A DNA stretch of 64,000 bases, taken from Metridium senile. Its lineage: Eukaryota > Cnidaria > Anthozoa > Actiniaria > Metridiidae. Both the position numbers and the translations under genes were made by a program. The DNA is taken from assembly GCA_949775045.1 (NCBI GenBank), contig OX459095.1, positions 28,733,064-28,797,063 on the forward strand, written 5' to 3'. This document shows, piece after piece, positions 58,440 to 64,000 of this stretch. How positions within the stretch are numbered: the stretch's first letter is position 1; each line of letters starts with the position of its first letter. The notes below the pieces were generated by a model that had not been told where the DNA came from, did no database searches, and saw nothing but the letters and a program-made list of their open reading frames with translations.

Positions 58440-58625
58440 AGTACAGTCTCCGGAGTGGTGGGAGACGTCTGGGGACTCCGGTATCGGGTATGCACGTTTT
58501 TCGTAGTGGTAAAACATTTTTAAAAAGCAATTTGGTATCTTTCTAGGGATTTTGAAAATTACCGACGAGCATACCCGATAGTTTTCCCATTGTATCAAAG
58601 ATACCGTGTGCAATTTTGAAAACAA
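58440..58625. mobile_element. decayed copy of the GACGAGCAT(C/A)CCCG family
   Basis: TTTTGAAAATTACCGACGAG followed by CATACCCGATA parallels TTTGAAAATTTCCGACGAGC at 17801-17825. ACTCCGGTATCGGGTATGC lies inverted at its left. Confidence 0.45.
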
Positions 58626-58878
58626 TGCCATTACCATATATCGTATTGTAGGTGAGAAGTAACAAAAGAACTTGATGAGCGCGCGAGATTTTTTTCTTTT
58701 TTTTTGATAGGTTGAGATTGCAACAGAACAATAGGCATATCTTTGATACGTATATATCGTTATTTTACGGAGCACAAAGCAGCCATGTTTCATTTCAACC
58801 ATCTATCTATTACCATAACATGTTTATTTGGATATTTGCAGTATTCCAGCAGCAAATATCTATTCTTTCTACGGCAAG

Positions 58879-58948
58879 ATGAAGTTGTTAGTTGATGGAA
58901 TTATCGTGGTAATGGTCGTATGTTTCATCTCTCCTTCTCTTTGTGCAA
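58879..58948 (+). CDS. possible first coding exon with signal peptide
   Basis: An ATG at 58879 opens 23 codons with a hydrophobic core (GIIVVMVVCFISPSLCA), a standard secretion signal with a likely cleavage after Cys-Ala. It is followed by a strong donor (A|GTAAGT) at 58949, giving a phase 1 junction as is common after signal-peptide exons. No following exon was identified on the plus strand before 64000. It lies downstream of the minus-strand pentraxin gene, so a plus-strand gene would overlap it or have a very short second exon nearby. It could be chance. Confidence 0.4.
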
Positions 58949-60172
58949 GTAAGTTAATCAAATGTGCTTTTAATAACGCATTTATTTATTTATAGTGTTT
59001 AAACTAATATGATCTGTTTTATCTGATTTTAAATGTTATGCTATTTAAAACCTGGGGGGAGGGTGTGTGGGATGGACTCAGAGTTATAAGTCAAGTCAGC
59101 GATTTGGTATATCATTTACGGTGTCGAAAAAAGGGAGCATCTTTCGATGTTTATATAGAAGTACATAACTGCTCTTTTTTCAATGTCGTTATCTCCTGAT
59201 AGTCTTTTTCGGTCTGTTTGTGAAAATCCCGACATTATTTATACCCGATAATTTTACTACTGAGTCAGAGTCTTCTCCGGCAAACTGAATTTTTTTATTT
59301 TTAAAAAGAACAATTAACTTAACTAAACTGTTTAGTATATATTGGTTGACGAGTTGCGTAAAAGACGTAACGAATGATGCGACTAAGTGCAAGCGAGCAG
59401 TTACTTTATCAAGCGTTCATGAGAAGGAGCATGCGCTCTGTAGACATATGGTTGCAACATTTTTGCTTCCGGTCAGTCAGTATTTTCCAGAGCCTACGAT
59501 TTGCCGATTGAGTAGGGTCTGGGTACGAGAATGCAAAAAGATCTTTGAGACAGTTCTTCGATTCCATATCCAGCTAAAATTTTAATAAAATTTTAAAAAA
59601 CCTCGAGTTACAATAACTCTAATGATCGGTAGAGTCGATCTCGATCTCGAAGTCCTCTTATGTAGAAGGGTTGTATAATAGCAGCAACCGTTAGCTATAG
59701 TCTCGACTTTAAACCGAACATACTCGTACACGTATTATCAAACAACATAAAGTGCACCCTAATAATAAATGAAACCCTGAGTGAAACAACTACTAGAGTT
59801 TTTCCCATTAACCTGTTAAACAAAATGTATAAGTAAAAGTGCGATAGTCAAACGACAACAACAACAAAACACTATGGTGCATTAAAAAGTGATACACTAA
59901 TGAAAACGGCTCTAACTATTTACATTTAATATTAATTAGTTATCAAATATTTAGTTATGAAAAAAAGTGTAATTGGACAATACATAGTTAGTTTTGTATA
60001 TCGGATATATGGATTCAGATTGTTTAACATTATATGTTATTATGAACCATACTAAATGTAAAAAGCATTCGAATTGAACAACTCCAGGTCAGTTCTATGG
60101 TTTGCAGACAATCGTCCATGCCAAAGGCTCACCGTTTTATTCATGTATGTAAGACATCTACCTCAAGACTAT

Positions 60173-63100
60173 TTATGGTTCACATAACGAAGTACTTACG
60201 ACCCGTACTTGACCATTGATTGTAGAACCGGAAATGACGTCACTCCATGTCACTACATTCCCGACTGCTTTATTATTGCACATACTTGAAAGGACCATAA
60301 TTTCTCTCGGTGTTAACACTTTGTCATATATTCCTATCTGGGATAGATCCCCGATGTAAGCTTGAGATGAGTCAAACCCTCCTCCAACACTGTCCTGCTC
60401 CTGACCAATGATGAGTGTCCCACCTGATTTAATCACGTGACCTTTCTTAAGGTTGCTAGTGGCAATTCGACTGCCATCTTTCCAGATTGATGTTGTACCA
60501 GTTGCACTTTTCCAGGTCACGCAGATGTGATGCCATTTTCCATCATTGGCAGAAACGCCGGTGCCCCTAGAAAGAAGTAGAGAAAATTAATAGCAATTTT
60601 AGGTTAACTCTTTGCCTACGGAGACTATTATTGGATTTTTGACTGTTTTTGATGCGAAAAGTTAAAAAAATCGATTTAAATTCCAAATAAGGCGTTGTCA
60701 GAGAAACTGACAAACTGTTGCTGTTTCGAACTACCGATGGCTCAAGGTTTCCAGGAAAGCCTTGCGGATTTTTGAATTTTTGAAGGCACCAGTCCTGAGG
60801 GACTGATTTTTAAAGGAGCAGTAGGGAAAGAGTTAATTAGCGTATTGAAATATTATGCATTCAAATATAACATCACAGCACTCTAATCGATAGATTTACT
60901 TGGTTAACCAAAAAGGCGAATTAAGGTATATATCCAGGTTAATAATATTTATTACACATTAAGGGTTGATATCCATGGGATAAAGCCGTGAATAAAAACG
61001 ATATCTGCCGTGAAGTGATACGATATCATTTCACTAGTGAAATGATACGATATCACTTCACAGTACACGGGTCCAATCAAATCACCCGATAGAAAGTTGT
61101 TCTAACCAATCACATTACCGGTACTATTTTGTGACGTCAAGTTGCAGGACGGACGATGTAGCTTTGCAATGAATGGACGATATCCATAAGGCTTAGATTT
61201 GTTCGTTTTTCTGAGGAAAATATTGCCGTTTTGGGGAGAAAAACGACCAGAAAAATACGTCGAGTAAAACAAGACAGCACAGGGTTGTTTACTGATAGCC
61301 TTCTTAAGCGAAAAAAGTGACATGGAACCTGAATACCTCGCAAAAATTGGATTTAAATTGTCGTTTGAAAGAATTCATTCTTGGTGAAAGAAAACAAGAT
61401 GTTTTATAGGCAGTATCGAGAGATGTTTGCAGAAAAAAAGCTATGGTTAGTCCGTAATAAACTCGGTTCAAAGTCATTTCCGTTCAGCATTTAATCTATT
61501 CTTGTCTTTTTACAATATGATTGATGTATTTTCGATGTAATATTTAAAATTACATTTATCAGTCTCCTTGTAAAATGTATTTATAACGGCTTCATTCTTT
61601 TATTCACGGCTTCATCACACGTATATCAATGAAATAAAAATGGGTTGCAATTACTAGGCACCAGCCTTAATATACTATAGAGATTATTACATGTTAAGAG
61701 CTTGATATCGTTTTTATTCACAAGTTTTTCGAATCATATCGAGAACGAGCGAGCGTATGCTTTCCGTAGTAACGACATTCAATATGGTGGAATTTGAAAG
61801 ATTTTGCGACGATTTTGAAGACTTTTTTAGAGGAAATAATAGCTGCGAATCGAAACGACTCCTATTTAGAGGAGACTCAAATCGTTTGAAGTTCGATTGA
61901 AGTGAAGTGTATATTCCACAACAAAAGCAATGATCGAACACGTTTGTTTTAGACATTCCACTCACTTAGAAGTATTGTGATACTTACTTGCTCTCCCTCT
62001 TCATCGACGATTAAACATGTAAAAGTCTCCTCTAAATGTAGGAGTTTCACGGCTTTTAATTTCTCTGAGGATTCTTCAACATCATGAACAAACCTTTTAT
62101 AAACTCGGCCATATTGAATGTCGATACTTCGGAAAGCAGTCGGGAAATATCGGGCGTTTGATTGACGGAAGCGAAAACTACAAAAACGAGTTCAGTATTT
62201 GAGCCTTGGAGTTCGCATGTTTGTGAAAGTCGCAGTAAATACCTGATGACGTAGTATAGGTGTATTTTTGCGAATTTTAAAGAAATACTATTTCATACTG
62301 TTAAGAGTTACTCAAGAAATAAACGTGAAATAATAATCTAAGACATATATATTTTCGACTTTAAGTCAAAAATGTTATTTACCACGCAGACAGCTATGTT
62401 TTATAATAGCTTTTTGGCCAAAATCACGAAAAAAACATTTTGTGTGTATACCGTATTATTGACTAAATGTCAAACCAAAACCATTTTTATTTTTAAAATA
62501 TCAACTTAGAAAAAAACTTCGATATCACTTTAACATTTCTAGCGAAGTCAAATGAGTGGTATCCACGCGTTTTTGAAAGATATGAATTTTTAGATTTCAT
62601 TTTTAGGAAAAAACGCGCGAAAAAACCGCGTGACAAAATTTCTAGCTGGCGCGTTTGCAAACGCCAATGAACCTTCAAATTCGCTTCAAACACAAGGCAA
62701 AACACTGAGAAAAATCAAGCTTTTGAGCTTCAAATGGACAAAAGATTCACTTCAACTAGAACTTAATAGTGTGGTAACTATATATTAAAAGTAAAAAAAG
62801 GAAATTCTATAACATTTTCTTTGTAAAATATAGTTTTCATCGTAAGATTTACTAAAAAGATATCACGGCAACTTTTAAAATTCAAACTAACAAAAAACAA
62901 CCTGAAAGTTCTTTTGAAATGGAATTAAAAGCCTCAAGAATCAGTTCTACCAACACAAGATCGATTTAAGTTAAAACAAGGTATTTTATAATGAATAAGT
63001 TTGTGTAAACTGATCATTTTGTTTGTAAAAACAAAACTCGTACAATTTCGAAGGAAAAACTACTAAAAAAGCTCGTTTAGTAGGCCTAAAAAGTCTAAAG

Positions 63101-63943
63101 AGTTATTCAACCAATTTTGAATTATATTTGTATCTTAATTCATTTTTAATGTTTTCCGTTTATGAGGATGTGAAAATTGCATAAATAAATCTCGTTTTTA
63201 ATCGACAAAAATCCACGAAAAGTGCAATCTACGCACAAACATCGTTTTATGTACCGTTTTTATCTCAAAACGTTAATCAAATGGAGACTGGCATTTTCTC
63301 TTTTCTTTCTATAATAAAACGAGGAAGGCACTTTTCCTTTTTGTTGCTCGATCATTGTTTTTTACGGTATTTTCCGCGAGGCTTATTTTCGACTGCACTC
63401 TCGAACTAGATGCGCAGTAAGAATGCGCATGAACAACAACAACAACAATTTACTGGGCACCAGCCTTAAATGGTAATAACACAGTAAATAACATAATAAC
63501 TCAGTAAATATCGGGCATAAATATCTTAAACAGAAAGAAAGCACTGATTCGGGTCCCAGACCAACACACATGGACATGTCAATTTTAAATAACTGAGAAA
63601 AATTCCATTATTCTCGTCTCAAGGTAAACAAAGCAGTTACGAATTAAAACATCACAGCCAGAAAAACAATAATGCCTATCTATACAAAAGAACGTAACAG
63701 TTTTGAACTCTTGTGAACTGACTCACCAATAGCTGTTTCCAATCCAAATAAAAATTGGGCTTGTTTTCCAAAATCCGAGTTCGTTGTTTTGTGCTGGTAC
63801 AGCATAACTGATCACTGTACCACTACCATCTGTCGTCTTTAACCAGAAAGACATCGACAATGCCGTCATCGAGGGGATGTTTCTACGGATTACAATGTAA
63901 TCGCTTGTGGAACGGCGGGAGAACTTGATATCATTTGATGGTA
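60173..63943 (-). CDS. pentraxin-domain protein, last two exons (5' part beyond right edge)
   Basis: Exon A (63727-63943) and the terminal exon (60173-60566) join in phase 2 (TG|G, Trp) across a 3.2 kb intron. Together they code for about 200 residues covering a pentraxin (LamG-fold) domain. Exon A holds VISYAVPAQNNELGFW; exon B holds the pentraxin signature HHICVTWKS and the calcium-site block GQEQDSVGGGFDSSQAYIGD. Its Glu-Gln-Asp, Asp and Gln line up with the calcium ligands of C-reactive protein. The wording is closest to neuronal pentraxins and pentraxin domains of adhesion receptors. The protein ends STSLCEP, keeping the late Cys that pairs with the Cys in SSMCNN in that subfamily. The usual first disulfide Cys is Ser here (SMSFWLK). 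An AATAAA sits at 60136-60141. A GTAAGT at 60194-60199 could be a donor, but the reading frame makes a fitting C-terminus without it. What lies N-terminal is not visible. Confidence 0.9.
60608..60832. mobile_element. piggyBac-like MITE, 225 bp
   Basis: TTAA on both sides (60604-60607, 60833-60836) and ends CTCTTTGCCTAC / GTAGGGAAAGAG. TTAA targets with a CYYTTTGCC-type end are typical of piggyBac. It lies in the pentraxin gene intron. Confidence 0.75.
60940..61725. mobile_element. inverted-repeat element in pentraxin intron
   Basis: GTGAATAAAAACGATATC at 60989-61005 returns inverted as GATATCGTTTTTATTCAC (61706-61723), and an imperfect 52-base palindrome (GTGAAGTGATACGATATC...) lies at 61010-61061. 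Confidence 0.55.
61726..63726. other. remainder of the pentraxin intron
   Basis: No exon is seen. GGGCACCAGCCTTAA occurs here (63456) and GGCACCAGCCTTAA at 61660, so another dispersed repeat is present. Confidence 0.45.
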
Positions 63944-64000
63944 CTAGAATCAAGAAAGCAAATTATATTAAATAAAATAGCTAGCAATTTTCTCGCACGC

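Noticed and set aside
59346..59585. A 79-codon frame on the plus strand as second exon after the signal peptide
   Set aside because: It opens with TTG, has no good acceptor in the phase needed, and shows no domain.
60173..60199. A splice donor (GTAAGT) ending the last pentraxin exon at 60200
   Set aside because: The unspliced frame ends in a Cys-containing tail that fits the family, followed by AATAAA at 60136-60141, so termination here is more likely.

Overview
This window looks like nuclear DNA of a soft-bodied invertebrate, most likely a cnidarian. It is AT-rich, gene-poor and full of short DNA transposons. Genes have short exons with GT-AG introns of a few hundred bases to a few kilobases. 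The gene content (an intronless SoxC-type Sox gene, a pentraxin-domain gene, MGAT1, the proteasome subunit PSMB2) is ordinary metazoan content. The cnidarian assignment is an inference from overall character, not from a diagnostic marker.

Layout. 1-5.7 kb: the 5' part of an AMPK/CAMKL-type protein kinase gene on the minus strand (two coding exons at 5074-5665; the rest is not visible and probably lies beyond the left edge). 7.4-8.3 kb: a single-exon SoxC transcription factor, minus strand. 8.3-27 kb: a stretch with no recognisable gene, holding a ~950 bp 12-mer microsatellite, a tRNA-related SINE-like copy and several palindromic elements. 27.2-31.9 kb: a five-exon minus-strand gene, assembled here by hand, coding for a 199-residue protein of unrecognised family. 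33.3-36.3 kb: a ~3 kb element with long inverted arms around a dead reverse-transcriptase relic. 37.0-38.5 kb: intronless MGAT1 (minus), head to head with seven-exon PSMB2 (plus, 38.6-44.3 kb). 44.5-45.8 kb: a decayed L2/CR1-like LINE. 47.2-49.6 kb: a CACTA-like element with two subterminal repeat arrays. 50-58 kb: more transposons, including two hAT-like ones. 58.9 kb: a possible signal-peptide exon (plus). 60.2-63.9 kb: the last two exons of a pentraxin-domain gene (minus), whose start is beyond the right edge.

The genes belong to separate housekeeping or developmental functions. The only arrangement suggesting shared control is MGAT1/PSMB2, whose start codons are 161 bp apart around a probable bidirectional promoter. 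The most informative non-gene content is the transposon record: a hAT-type MITE family with 8-bp target duplications at four loci, a 1.07 kb hAT-like relative, a CACTA-like element, a piggyBac-like MITE, two further three-copy MITE families and several cases of nested insertion. One poly-G MITE appears to supply a 3' splice site to the unknown five-exon gene. I did not find a clearly new multi-gene system; the best candidates for novelty are that gene and the tandem-repeat stem in MGAT1.
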